A stretch of 64,000 nt of DNA from an uncultured Christensenellaceae bacterium (GCA_910587825.1 CAJUNJ010000007.1:1-64000); one strand, 5' to 3'; shown: positions 42,467 to 50,724, numbered from the stretch's first letter. Numbers and translations: made by a program. Notes: generated by a model from the sequence alone, not told the origin.

Positions 42467-43410
42467 TGAATAATACGTTTGATATTTACGTCGATTCGGC
42501 GGCAAATCTGACCGACGAAATGGTTGCGTCGACGGGAATTAAAGTAATTTCCTTTACCTATTCCGTCAACGGACAGATTAAAAAGTGCTATGACAGTTCA
42601 ATACCTTTCAAAAAAATCGCAAAGGAATATTACGAACAGCTGAGGCAGGGCGCGGACATAAAGACGTCGCTTGTATGCGAAGCGGACTTTACCGAAGCAA
42701 TGACGCCTTCGCTTGAAAGCGGCAGGGACGTACTGCTTATCACCATTACCCAGGGTCTTAGCGGAACGTACGCGCAGGCGTTAAAGGCACAGGCGGCGCT
42801 TAAAGAAAAATATCCCGACCGCGGAATTTACGTCATAGACAGCTGTAACGCTTCTCTCGGCGAAGGTATGCTTGCGCTTGGCGTGGCGCATTTGAGAGAT
42901 ATGGGCGAAAGCGCCGAAGTTTGCGCAAAATGGGCGGAAGACAACCGCTATAAAATAAATTCTTATGTGACCGTAAACGATTTGAAATATCTTAGAAAGA
43001 GCGGAAGAGTTTCAACGATTGTCGCCGTTGCGGGAACAATTCTAAACATAAAGCCTATGCTTAAAGCCGACGGCGGTTCCCCCGCCACCCTTGCCGTTTA
43101 CGCAAAGGAACGCGGAAGAAAGAAGTCTATTGACGCGCTTTTAAAGGCGTTTACGGAAAACGTCATAAACCCCGAAGCGCAGACAATAGCGATAACTCAC
43201 TGCGACTGCGAAGACGAAGCCAACGAGCTTGCCGAAAGACTTAAAGCTTTGGGCGCGAAAGATATTGTAATAGAGTATTACGACCTATGCACGGGTTCGC
43301 ACGTGGGCCCCGGAACGATAGCCCTGTTCTTTACGGGCAAAGACAGACTTGCACACGCAAAGACAGCCGCAACCCAGCCCAAGGGCAGAACGATTTTCCA
43401 GAGAAATTAA
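42466..43410 (+). CDS. DegV family fatty-acid-binding protein
   Basis: 314 residues, DegV fold with N-terminal domain (YVDSAANLTDEM..., KTSLVCEADF, ITITQGLSGTYAQALKA) and C-terminal domain (LKYLRKSGRVSTIVAVAGTILNIKPML, and TGSHVGPGTIALFF). DegV/FakB proteins bind a fatty acid and present it to the kinase FakA for phosphorylation and phospholipid synthesis; no fakA is in the window. GGGGGGAG precedes the ATG. Followed by a strong terminator. Confidence 0.93.
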   Translation: MNNTFDIYVDSAANLTDEMVASTGIKVISFTYSVNGQIKKCYDSSIPFKKIAKEYYEQLRQGADIKTSLVCEADFTEAMTPSLESGRDVLLITITQGLSGTYAQALKAQAALKEKYPDRGIYVIDSCNASLGEGMLALGVAHLRDMGESAEVCAKWAEDNRYKINSYVTVNDLKYLRKSGRVSTIVAVAGTILNIKPMLKADGGSPATLAVYAKERGRKKSIDALLKAFTENVINPEAQTIAITHCDCEDEANELAERLKALGAKDIVIEYYDLCTGSHVGPGTIALFFTGKDRLAHAKTAATQPKGRTIFQRN

Positions 43411-43420
43411 TTGAATTTTT

Positions 43421-43457
43421 AAACGCCGCCGCATCATAAAGATGCGGCGGCGTTTTT
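43421..43457 (+). terminator. Terminator of degV
   Basis: AAACGCCGCCGCATC, loop ATAAA, GATGCGGCGGCGTTT plus TT. Perfect 15-bp stem, 11 nt after the stop. It also faces the converging phosphatase gene. Confidence 0.88.
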
Positions 43458-43487
43458 CGGTTGAGTTGAAAATTACGTTTTGTACGT

Positions 43488-43973
43488 TCAGTTATACTTA
43501 TCGTACTTAAAGGCTTCGGCTTTTTCTTTAAGCAAAAATTCCAAAAAGCCCTTACAGCCGTCTTCTATATCGTAAAACGCCCTTTCGAAGTCACGGGTGT
43601 ACCACGGGTCTGCGACATCACGCACGTTGTCGGTAAACGAACACAGTTTAAAAATTTTTTCGTCGTACCCGCCGTCGGTTATGCGCAGAACGTCGAAAAG
43701 GTTGCTGCCGTCCATAACGAGAATATAATCGTTGTTTTTAATATCCTTTAAGGTCAGCTGTACGGCGGTATGATTGCCCGCAATACCGTGCATTATAAGC
43801 GTCTTTTTTGCGGGCGGGTAAATAGGATTGCCTTCTTCGCAGTCCGACGTCCCGAACGAGGTAATGCGGAAGCTTGAAGAAAGCCCCCGCTCCTTTACCA
43901 TATTTTTAAAAATAAGCTCCGCCATAGGCGAACGGCAGATATTACCCAAACATACGAACGCCACGTTAATCAT
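43488..43973 (-). CDS. Low-molecular-weight protein-tyrosine-phosphatase
   Basis: 161 residues. The P-loop C-x5-R is VCLGNICRSPMAE (Cys8-Arg14 region) and the general-acid loop is DPWY (about 126-129), both intact. It dephosphorylates Tyr or arsenate-like substrates in the cytoplasm. It follows the LOG protein gene with no gap, so the two are co-transcribed. Target unknown. Confidence 0.94.
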   Translation of the reverse strand: MINVAFVCLGNICRSPMAELIFKNMVKERGLSSSFRITSFGTSDCEEGNPIYPPAKKTLIMHGIAGNHTAVQLTLKDIKNNDYILVMDGSNLFDVLRITDGGYDEKIFKLCSFTDNVRDVADPWYTRDFERAFYDIEDGCKGFLEFLLKEKAEAFKYDKYN

Positions 43974-44558
43974 TCAGTCACCGATTTTAAGTTTTTGCCA
44001 CGGCGTAGTCTGACCGCCGTAATTTTCAATATAGTCAATCATTTTACACTCGTCGGTAAAGCATTGGTACATTTGGCTGCACTTGAAAGTAATAAACTTT
44101 TTGTCTGCAACCGTCTGCATAAACTTTTCCAAATCGTCGTAATAGCCGTCTATGTTGAACACCGCCATAGCCTTGCCGTGCCGCCCGAGCTGTTTTAAGG
44201 TAAGCACTTCGAAAAATTCTTCAAATGTCCCTATCCCGCCCGGGGTTATAATGAACGCGTCGGCCAGGTCTTCCATTACCGACTTGCGCTCCGCCATAGT
44301 TTTTGTGTAAGTAATTTTGTCGCAGCCGTCGTAAATAACCTCCACGCATTCCTCTCTGAAAAAGTTGGGAATAACGCCGTGGATATGCCCTCCGCCCGCC
44401 TTAAATCCGCGTGCGGCGGCGCCCATAAGCCCCGTTCCGCCCGCGCCGAACACAAGCGAGTGACCGCGAAGGGCAAGACTCTTGCCCAACCGTTCCACTG
44501 CTTTAATATAATTATCGTCAATATGCGCGCTTGCCGCGCCGAATATGCAAATTTTCAT
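43974..44558 (-). CDS. LOG-family Rossmann-fold protein
   Basis: 194 residues, TIGR00730/LOG family. The signature P-G-G-x-G-T-x2-E reads PGGIGTFEEFFE (about 105-116), and GAGGTGLMGAAARG earlier binds the nucleotide. Family members release free bases from nucleoside 5'-monophosphates (cytokinin-type phosphoribohydrolases). A perfect TTGACA-17-TATAAT promoter and AAGAGG SD precede it. No signal peptide; cytoplasmic. Confidence 0.92.
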   Translation of the reverse strand: MKICIFGAASAHIDDNYIKAVERLGKSLALRGHSLVFGAGGTGLMGAAARGFKAGGGHIHGVIPNFFREECVEVIYDGCDKITYTKTMAERKSVMEDLADAFIITPGGIGTFEEFFEVLTLKQLGRHGKAMAVFNIDGYYDDLEKFMQTVADKKFITFKCSQMYQCFTDECKMIDYIENYGGQTTPWQKLKIGD

Positions 44559-44588
44559 CTTATCCTCTTGAATTGCCGTTGCAATTAA

Positions 44589-44617
44589 ATTATATAACTG
44601 ATTATATAATATGTCAA
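44589..44617 (-). promoter_or_regulatory. Consensus promoter of the LOG/PTPase operon
   Basis: On minus, TTGACA (44617-44612), 17 nt, TATAAT (44594-44589). Confidence 0.85.
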
Positions 44618-44654
44618 CAGCGGTATTTTTGGAAGATGCGGAAATAAAAGGAAA

Positions 44655-47021
44655 TCAGTTTTCGAGCCTTGTCACAACCGACTGTCTTACGACCGACTTG
44701 CCGAACTTCCCCTTTTTGAAAACGTACTGTTCGGGCGAAGGAAGCCCGCCGAAAGAAGCGATTTCGGTAAACGTTCCGCTTACCGTATCGTACAGCGAAA
44801 TCGTGTTTACGACCGCCGTCCCTACGCTCGTTTCATAATTGTCCTTATCAACGGGTACGGAAAGCGAATATTTCAATCTCTCGGGTGAATAGACGTAAAT
44901 GCCGTCGCCGTCCTTAACAGCGTACGCAACGTCGAACGCTACTTTGACAAGCCCGCTTCCGTCGTAATTTATCCTGTAAAGACTTTTCGAAATTACAGTA
45001 CCGTCTTCGTTCTTCCCCACCGTTTCGCCGCACAAAAGATACACGCCGTCCCGCGTGACAGAAGCAAAACCTTCAAGTCTGTCGGCAATCTTCTTGTAAC
45101 CGCTTGCGTCCTCGCGGATAAAGCATAAACCGCCTTTTGCGTCTTCATAGAAAACACACCCGCAGGAAAGACTGATAAGGCGTTTGAAATGCGGACATAC
45201 CGCTTTGACCTTTCCGCTTTCGGCATTTATTTTTACAAGCGCATTGTTAAGCCCGTCTTCTTCCCCTATTACGGCGTAAATATTGCCGCAGCTGACCGCA
45301 ACGGTTTCAAACAGATATTCCGCCCTGCTTACAACTTCTTTTACGTCCGTACCGTCGGCGTTTACCGAATAAAGCGCTTTATGTTCTTCATTGCCGACAA
45401 AATAATACACCCTGCCGTCTATCGAGTCGTAATATCCGCAGACGTTGGAGGCAAGTTTTACCGTTGCGCGTGTGCGCAAATCGCGCGAAAACAGGTTTAT
45501 ATTGTATTCGTTGGGGGCGGGAACCTCATAAATAACGCGTCCGTCCGTCACGCCGATAATATGCGTCGCTTCCGTAAAGACAAACCTAAGCTCACGCGAA
45601 GACAGGTTGTAAACCAAAAACTCTTCCTTTTCAACGCCGTTTTCATACGAAATTTTATTGAAGAAAATATCGTTGCCCGCAATTTTGCAGACGTCGACCA
45701 TTTCGGATATAAGCATTTCAAGCTTATTGTTCGTAAGGCTGACTGCCGAAAGCGACCAAACGTTTTTATTTGCGTCAACGGGCGCGGACTTTTTGGCTGA
45801 ACGCCCCTTTTTACCCGTATCTTCCGCCACGGGGTTAAGCTTTCTTTTGAAAAAAAGCTTGTTGTCCGACTGAAGGATTTTACCGTCCGCGTCTTCGATG
45901 AATTCGAAAGCCGACCGGCTTGCGCTTACGATTACCGTTTCCGCGTCGGCAGGGTTTGCCTGACTGTCGAAAACGCACACGCTTCCGCCGTTTTTGATAT
46001 AGAACATATTTCCGCCGAAATGCGCGAGTATGCGCGTCACTCCGCTTATGCAGGGTTCGGTTGAAATTTTATTATCGTTTATCGGATATACGTCCATTCC
46101 CGTATCCGGCTGACCGCCTGCAAAATAGTACTTTTTGCCGAGTTTTATAAGGCTTCCGCCTTCGACGGAAAGTTCCGTCCAGCCGTCAATCCTGCGCGCG
46201 TATTCGTCCGCCTCTTTATATCCCGACGCGGCTTTGAACGACGTGAGAGCGTGTCGGGCGTTTATGCCTGAATTATATTCGGCTACGGCTTCGTTATACA
46301 CTGCTTCGACGTCAACCGAACGTACGGAAAGCCTTTCGGCTATTCTTCTCTGTTTTTCGAACTCGGCGTGCGGAAATCCCGCAAGTTCCTTATGGCTGTT
46401 GATCGGGCGAAAAGTTTCAAGGCTGGCGCAAAGCGCTTCGAGTCTGCTTTTCATATGCGCCGTAACCGAAGGCGCGCCGTTGTATTTTTTATGGTTATTC
46501 AAGTACGAAGTGAGTTTTGCGGTTAAATGCTCCTTGCCCGCGGCAATTTTATTTACCACTGCCGAATACAGCGCAAATACCGAAAGACTTTCTTCCAGAG
46601 CGTCGCGTATTACGTATTCAGACAAAAACTTTTCTTCGATTTTTTTAAGTCCGTTGATTTTTTTGCAGAGCGGATAGTATACGGCTGTGAAAGCCAGCTC
46701 CCATGCGGCAGGGTTTGCGGCGCAGGTCATAAGTATGTTGCCCGCTATTTCGTCGGCTTCGCCCACGCTGAGTTCGGCAGAGTCCATAAACCCGTCCCAA
46801 TCGTAACTGTCGAAATATCCCGTTACGTACGCAAGCGCGCTTTCCGCACCGCCAGCATAAAACGTCTGTGCATTGACGGTTGCAGACGGTTTTTCTTTAA
46901 GGCTTGCAACAGATGACTTTGTCCCGCAAAGACCGCAAATTTCGTAGTCTTCTTCCCGCTGAACGTCGTGTAAAATTTCACCGCCGCAGACAGGGCAATA
47001 ACCGATTATAAGCTGTGACAT
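44655..47021 (-). CDS. Zinc-ribbon protein with helical repeats and a propeller-like C-terminus
   Basis: 788 residues from the ATG at 47021, chosen for the AAGGTGG SD; a GTG at 47030 is open. Residues 9-32 are a zinc ribbon (CPVCGGE ... CGLCGTK). About 55-290 is helical, perhaps TPR-like. About 300-785 holds repeated beta-blade patterns (YFAGGQPDTGMDVYPIND, IFFNKISYENGVEKEEFLVYNLSS, VYYFVGNEEHKALYSVNADGTDVKEV, RDGVYLLCGETVGKNEDG), like DUF5050-type propellers. No signal or membrane helix, so it seems cytoplasmic. No catalytic motif; function unknown. Confidence 0.75.
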   Translation of the reverse strand: MSQLIIGYCPVCGGEILHDVQREEDYEICGLCGTKSSVASLKEKPSATVNAQTFYAGGAESALAYVTGYFDSYDWDGFMDSAELSVGEADEIAGNILMTCAANPAAWELAFTAVYYPLCKKINGLKKIEEKFLSEYVIRDALEESLSVFALYSAVVNKIAAGKEHLTAKLTSYLNNHKKYNGAPSVTAHMKSRLEALCASLETFRPINSHKELAGFPHAEFEKQRRIAERLSVRSVDVEAVYNEAVAEYNSGINARHALTSFKAASGYKEADEYARRIDGWTELSVEGGSLIKLGKKYYFAGGQPDTGMDVYPINDNKISTEPCISGVTRILAHFGGNMFYIKNGGSVCVFDSQANPADAETVIVSASRSAFEFIEDADGKILQSDNKLFFKRKLNPVAEDTGKKGRSAKKSAPVDANKNVWSLSAVSLTNNKLEMLISEMVDVCKIAGNDIFFNKISYENGVEKEEFLVYNLSSRELRFVFTEATHIIGVTDGRVIYEVPAPNEYNINLFSRDLRTRATVKLASNVCGYYDSIDGRVYYFVGNEEHKALYSVNADGTDVKEVVSRAEYLFETVAVSCGNIYAVIGEEDGLNNALVKINAESGKVKAVCPHFKRLISLSCGCVFYEDAKGGLCFIREDASGYKKIADRLEGFASVTRDGVYLLCGETVGKNEDGTVISKSLYRINYDGSGLVKVAFDVAYAVKDGDGIYVYSPERLKYSLSVPVDKDNYETSVGTAVVNTISLYDTVSGTFTEIASFGGLPSPEQYVFKKGKFGKSVVRQSVVTRLEN

Positions 47022-47075
47022 AATTTCCACCTTGAATTGCTTTTTAAATTATTTTACCACGGCAAGCGTATTTTT

Positions 47076-48407
47076 TCAAGCGTAATGATACTTTTTGCGG
47101 AAAATGATAAATACGGTAACTGCGGTTATAAAAGCGCATATTTCGGTTGCAAGCATAGCGTACCAAATTCCGTCGACGTCTAAAATAGCGGGCATAGCGA
47201 ACACGAACGCAACCTGAAATACAAGAGAACGCATAAATGACAATAAAGCCGATATAAACCCGTTATTCAACGCGGTAAAGAAGCCCGAAGAGAATATGCC
47301 GACGCCCGAGAAAATGAAGCCGAACGAGAATATTCTGAACGCGTAAACCGTAAGTTCGTACAGCGCCTTGTCATAGCCGACGAAAAGCATAGCAAGCGGA
47401 ATTGCAAGCGCCTGCGCCAAAGCCGAAAGCGCTACGCCCGTCGCGCACATAATTATCATACTCTTTTTAAACATATTTTTAAGTTCGGCGTGGTTTTCCG
47501 CCCCGTAGTTGTAACCTATAATGGGCGCGCAACCTATCGAGTAGCCAATTTCTATGGCAATGAATATAAAGGATACGTACATTAAAACGCCGTACGCCGA
47601 CACGCCGTCTTCGCCGAGAAATTTCATAAGCTGTAAGTTGTACAGCATACCGACAACCGACGACGCGACGTTGGTAAGAAATTCCGAAGAGCCGTTTGCG
47701 CAGGCTTTGAGTATTGGTTTTATCTCAATTTTGGTTTTGGTAAATTTTAAAAGACTGCCGTTTTTTCTTGCAAAATATATAAGCGGAATAACGCCGCCCA
47801 ACACCTGACCTATTCCGGTGGCGGCAGCCGCGCCCGCTATTCCCCATTTAAACGCCACAATAAAAACAGCGTCAAGCGCGGCATTGGCGCCGCCTGCGAT
47901 AAGCGTAACTATAAGTCCCAACTTGGGTTTGCCCGCCGCGGCAAGAAAACTTTGAAAAATGTTTTGCAACATATAAAACGTGCAAAAACTTACGCATATC
48001 CTGCCGTACAACACGCAGTACTCTATCATATCGTCGTCGGCGCCCAAAAGACGCGCCATCGGGCGCATTAAACCTATACCTGCCGCAGTCAGCACAAGTC
48101 CCAAAATCACGGCGAAGATTATTAACATCGTGAAATATCGCTTTGCCCTTTCTTCGTCGTTTTCTCCCATTACTTTGGACACGAGCGCAGTTCCGCCCGT
48201 TCCTATCATAAAGCCCATTCCGCCTAATATCATTATAAACGGCGAAATAAGAATTAACGCCGCAAAAGGCGTTTTACCGACGAAGTTTGATACGAAAAGT
48301 CCGTCTACGACGACGTAAACCGAAGTTACCACCATCATAAATACCGACGGCAGTACGAATTTGAATAATTTTTTAAAAGTGAAATGTTCCGAAATATGAA
48401 TTGCCAT
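47076..48407 (-). CDS. MATE-family efflux transporter
   Basis: 443 residues, about twelve membrane helices in two related halves, MATE family of cation-coupled exporters of drugs or small cations (VDGLFVSNFVGKTPFAALILISPF, GTGGTALVSKVMGENDEERAKRYF, and ISALLSFMRSLVFQVAFVFAMP). It starts 2 nt after the cytidylate-kinase-like gene, so it is expressed from the promoter with a structured leader at 49034-49180. Ligand unknown; the leader may sense the exported compound. Confidence 0.93.
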   Translation of the reverse strand: MAIHISEHFTFKKLFKFVLPSVFMMVVTSVYVVVDGLFVSNFVGKTPFAALILISPFIMILGGMGFMIGTGGTALVSKVMGENDEERAKRYFTMLIIFAVILGLVLTAAGIGLMRPMARLLGADDDMIEYCVLYGRICVSFCTFYMLQNIFQSFLAAAGKPKLGLIVTLIAGGANAALDAVFIVAFKWGIAGAAAATGIGQVLGGVIPLIYFARKNGSLLKFTKTKIEIKPILKACANGSSEFLTNVASSVVGMLYNLQLMKFLGEDGVSAYGVLMYVSFIFIAIEIGYSIGCAPIIGYNYGAENHAELKNMFKKSMIIMCATGVALSALAQALAIPLAMLFVGYDKALYELTVYAFRIFSFGFIFSGVGIFSSGFFTALNNGFISALLSFMRSLVFQVAFVFAMPAILDVDGIWYAMLATEICAFITAVTVFIIFRKKYHYA

Positions 48408-48409
48408 AA

Positions 48410-49021
48410 CTAATTGTTCTTAAAAAACGTGCGTGCGTATTCCGCGACAAGCGGAGCAATCTCCCCGATAACTACCTCCGTAGTGTTTATGCACAAATCG
48501 TAACCCTCTTTATCGCCCCAGACGCGCGTAGAGTATACGCCGTGGGTTGTTTTCCGCGCTTTGTCTATCTCCTTTATCTTGCGTTCGAGTTCCCGGTCGG
48601 AAGGATTTTCGCCGTCCGCGCACCTTGACCTGCAACGCATAATTTTAGAAGGCATATCCGCATAGACGAAAATTTTGAAAGGATTCAGTCCGGCAAGCAC
48701 CGCGTCCGCTCCCCTTCCCACGATTATACAGTCCTTTTTGGCGGCAATCTCCTTAATTACCTTATGCTGGCTTGCAAGAAGCATTGCCGTACCGCTTGAC
48801 TGCGATACCCGTGAAAACGAACGGGCATAGACGGGCTGAAACCCGCAAATTCCGTTTTCGAGTTGTTTGCCTATATAATCACCGTCTAGATTGGTAAGTT
48901 TTGCAAGCTCCGACGCTATCTCTCCGTCGACGTACTCTATTCCCAGAATATCCGAAAGCCGTTTACCCAGCTCGCGTCCGCCGCTTCCGAACTCACGGCT
49001 TACGGTTATTATCTTTCTCAT
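48410..49021 (-). CDS. Cytidylate kinase-like family protein
   Basis: 203 residues from the ATG at 49021, chosen because AAAGGAG is at 6 nt; the ATG at 49027 would touch the SD. P-loop-like N-terminus ITVSREFGSGGRELGKRLSDILG (about 5-27) and the family segments CIIVGRGADAVLAG, ARSFSRVSQSS and RCADGE. This AAA-fold 'cytidylate_kin2' family is common in Clostridia, and its substrate is not established; it need not phosphorylate CMP. First gene of the operon with a MATE exporter, behind a regulated leader. Confidence 0.88.
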   Translation of the reverse strand: MRKIITVSREFGSGGRELGKRLSDILGIEYVDGEIASELAKLTNLDGDYIGKQLENGICGFQPVYARSFSRVSQSSGTAMLLASQHKVIKEIAAKKDCIIVGRGADAVLAGLNPFKIFVYADMPSKIMRCRSRCADGENPSDRELERKIKEIDKARKTTHGVYSTRVWGDKEGYDLCINTTEVVIGEIAPLVAEYARTFFKNN

Positions 49022-49033
49022 TGACATCTCCTT

Positions 49034-49146
49034 TAAAAAAATAAAGCCCGATTATGTAAATAACCGAGCGCACCCGACACCTTATCGACCGTGAACTTCC
49101 GTTCGCCCGTTGCGACGGGCGGTCCTCCGATGACCTGTTTGATTTT
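49034..49146 (-). ncRNA. Structured regulatory leader with terminator, riboswitch candidate
   Basis: Between the promoter at 49152-49180 and the start at 49021. GCCCGT/ACGGGC (49105-49110/49115-49120) and GAAC-ttcc-GTTC (49093-49104) are hairpins, enclosed by GACCG (49087-49091) with CGGTC (49120-49124). The bases GGTC (49121-49124) can instead pair with GACC (49132-49135), so two folds exclude each other. An intrinsic terminator follows: GCTCGGTTAT-ttac-ATAATCGGGC (49069-49046) with TTTATTTTTTT, ending 0-6 nt before the SD. This is the layout of a ligand- or protein-controlled attenuator. The class is not recognised; the MATE gene suggests a sensor for the exported compound. Confidence 0.55.
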
Positions 49147-49151
49147 GAGTG

Positions 49152-49180
49152 ATTATACAACAATCAAAAAACTTTGTCAA
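49152..49180 (-). promoter_or_regulatory. Consensus promoter of the cytidylate-kinase-like/MATE operon
   Basis: On minus, TTGACA (49180-49175), 17 nt, TATAAT (49157-49152), 131 nt before the ATG. Confidence 0.85.
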
Positions 49181-49186
49181 CGATTA

Positions 49187-49597
49187 TCAGCCGTCTTTGT
49201 CTTTATTTTTTTCGGACTTTAAATCGTTGGTAAGCGGCATTTTCAAATCGTGCAACTGCAAATCGGTTAAATTGCCGTTTTTGCGTTCTATCTTGATTTC
49301 CCACTGTATAAGGAAAGTGAGGGCGGCGCGCAGAAGTATTATTGCGCCGAGTATTAAAAGTTCGTTCCATTCGCGGACTATTACCGTACGCAATAGCTCC
49401 CCGCCCATTTTAAATTCAAGCGCAAGGGCTATGCCTTCGGCAAGTTTAAGCCTTGTGTGCGACTGGCGTTTGCACAACCCTATTACAGCCGACACTATAG
49501 CATACATAAGTATTACTATACCTATAAATTCTACGACGAGTATAAGATAGTTTACGATTATATCGAACACTTCCGATATTTTTGCGAATATCTCCAT
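49187..49597 (-). CDS. DUF1622 family membrane protein
   Basis: 136 residues from the ATG at 49597; GGGTGG precedes it. Three helices: about 11-38, 68-90 and 82-103, with the family core RLKLAEGIALALEFKMGGELLRTVI and LILGAIILLRAALTFLIQWEIK. DUF1622 proteins are small membrane proteins of unknown function. It is preceded by a TTGACA-17-TATAGT promoter. The stop is 7 nt from the -35 of the next operon's promoter. Confidence 0.85.
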   Translation of the reverse strand: MEIFAKISEVFDIIVNYLILVVEFIGIVILMYAIVSAVIGLCKRQSHTRLKLAEGIALALEFKMGGELLRTVIVREWNELLILGAIILLRAALTFLIQWEIKIERKNGNLTDLQLHDLKMPLTNDLKSEKNKDKDG

Positions 49598-49640
49598 AAT
49601 CCACCCTTTTTCTTGGTAGTTTTTACCTTTTGTTATTAAG

Positions 49641-49669
49641 ACTATAACACGCTTACGCCGATTTGTCAA
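49641..49669 (-). promoter_or_regulatory. Promoter of the DUF1622 gene
   Basis: On minus, TTGACA (49669-49664), 17 nt, TATAGT (49646-49641), 43 nt before the ATG. Confidence 0.75.
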
Positions 49670-49828
49670 TATTTATAATAAAATCAGTAACTTACCCGTA
49701 CGGGAAGTAAGGTGCAAATATTAATATAAATGTAAAATTTGAACTGACTTTAAATATCCGCGCTTTGCCGCTTATGTCTGACACGTATTTTAAAACCCGT
49801 CCGATAAATTTCGGACAGGTTTTAAAAT

Positions 49829-50035
49829 TTATTTTGACTTGAACAATTCGGCGGGTTCTATTTGCAAAACTTCGCAAATCTTAAAAATAGTTTTCAAGGT
49901 TGCATTGGCTTTTCCGTTTTCAAGTTTATGGATATAGCTTGCGTCTTTTCCGATTTTTAAACTTAACTCATAAGCGGACATATTTGCATTTATTCTTACA
50001 CTTGCCACTCTGAGCCCGACATCTTTTAATTCCAT
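49829..50035 (-). CDS. Small XRE-family regulator
   Basis: 68 residues, one XRE helix-turn-helix (RVASVRINANMSAYELSLKIGKDASYIHKLENGKANATLKTIFKICEVLQI pattern) and nothing else. It probably binds DNA as a dimer. TATAAT lies 6 nt before the ATG with no SD, another leaderless candidate. The palindrome ACAGTAT-TCCAT-ATACTGG at 50074-50092 is a likely operator, so autoregulation is probable. Confidence 0.85.
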   Translation of the reverse strand: MELKDVGLRVASVRINANMSAYELSLKIGKDASYIHKLENGKANATLKTIFKICEVLQIEPAELFKSK

Positions 50036-50073
50036 AACTTTATTATAACTGTTTATTAAGTTTGGCTAATAGA

Positions 50074-50095
50074 ACAGTATTCCATATACTGGAAT
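50074..50095. promoter_or_regulatory. Overlapping palindromes, putative XRE operator
   Basis: ACAGTAT-TCCAT-ATACTG (50074-50091) overlaps ATTCCA-TATAC-TGGAAT (50079-50095), 38-60 nt upstream of the XRE ATG. The first is shared with the ECF sigma promoter at 14676-14694. Confidence 0.5.
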
Positions 50096-50156
50096 TATAT
50101 TCAATTATTTAGTTACGACAGCTTCCCTCCCCGCAAGCCCCGAATTTCGTTCATAA

Positions 50157-50314
50157 AAATACCGTACCGCGCACTTTCCGTGCGCGGTACGGTATTTGGT
50201 GGACGAGTAAGCCCTATCGGGCTTCAGTACGACGGGGCGTTTTGTTACCAAAACGCTTCCCGCCTTCTTTTATCACCAAGACGCCGCCGTACTTTTGTAC
50301 GGCGGCGTCTTGGT
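50157..50314 (-). repeat. Hairpin array following tmRNA, with duplicated tmRNA 3' end
   Basis: Two perfect 18-bp stems, 50275-50292/50297-50314 (arms start ACCAAGACGCC) and 50157-50174/50180-50197 (arms start AAATACCGTACC), are each adjoined by TTGGTGGACGAGT (50310-50322 and 50196-50208). On minus this reads ACTCGTCCACCAA, the acceptor end of tmRNA. Between them are GCGTTTTG-gtta-CAAAACGC and AAGCCC-gata-GGGCTT type hairpins. The 50157 hairpin carries a T-run (TATTTTTATG) on minus and is the likely tmRNA terminator. No gene is seen between 50036 and 50310. Confidence 0.6.
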
Positions 50315-50698
50315 GGACGAGTCGGGACTTGCACCCGAGTCTTGCATGTTTAGTTTAAGCTTTCTACATACTTAGTACGCCTATAAATCTTTTTTTGCAA
50401 ATGCCGACGCACGGGCTTTTGCAAAAGCATACCGCCTGATTACGATGCGGTAAGGGCGGTAAAACCGACCGCAAAGTTAACCGTTAAATTAACGCCGTAT
50501 TGCCGCCAACGGTGAACGGCAGACGACGGACAGCGTAAGTTACGCTGCGCAAGCTAAGCTTGCCGCGCGGTTAGCGGGGAAAGCGATAACTTTTGAATCG
50601 TTGGATTCTGCATTTAAATTTAAGTTCCGTTTTTACAAAGCCGAGCCTTTGGTATGCTTTTCCTATTCTCCGCCTGCAATCGAATCTGAAACTCGCCC
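50311..50698 (-). ncRNA. ssrA: Transfer-messenger RNA
   Basis: 388 nt. The 5' end GGGCGAG (50698-50692) pairs fully with CTCGTCC (50321-50315, one G-U), followed by A and an encoded CCA (50313-50311). The T-arm is GGG-TGCAAGT-CCC, and near the 5' end TTTCAGATTCGATTGCAGG matches the tmRNA D-like consensus. The resume codon is probably the GCA at 50611-50609, giving a 23-codon tag that begins AESNDSK, ends LACAA and stops at 50542-50540. Rescues stalled ribosomes and tags the chain for ClpXP, encoded in the same window. Confidence 0.88.
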
Positions 50699-50724
50699 GA
50701 ACGCGTATTTAATACGCTTATATA

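Noticed and set aside
50197..50280. tRNA-like sequence ending in CTCGTCCACCA on minus
   Set aside because: No D-arm or anticodon arm and no acceptor partner could be folded; it is better explained as a copy of the tmRNA 3' end.
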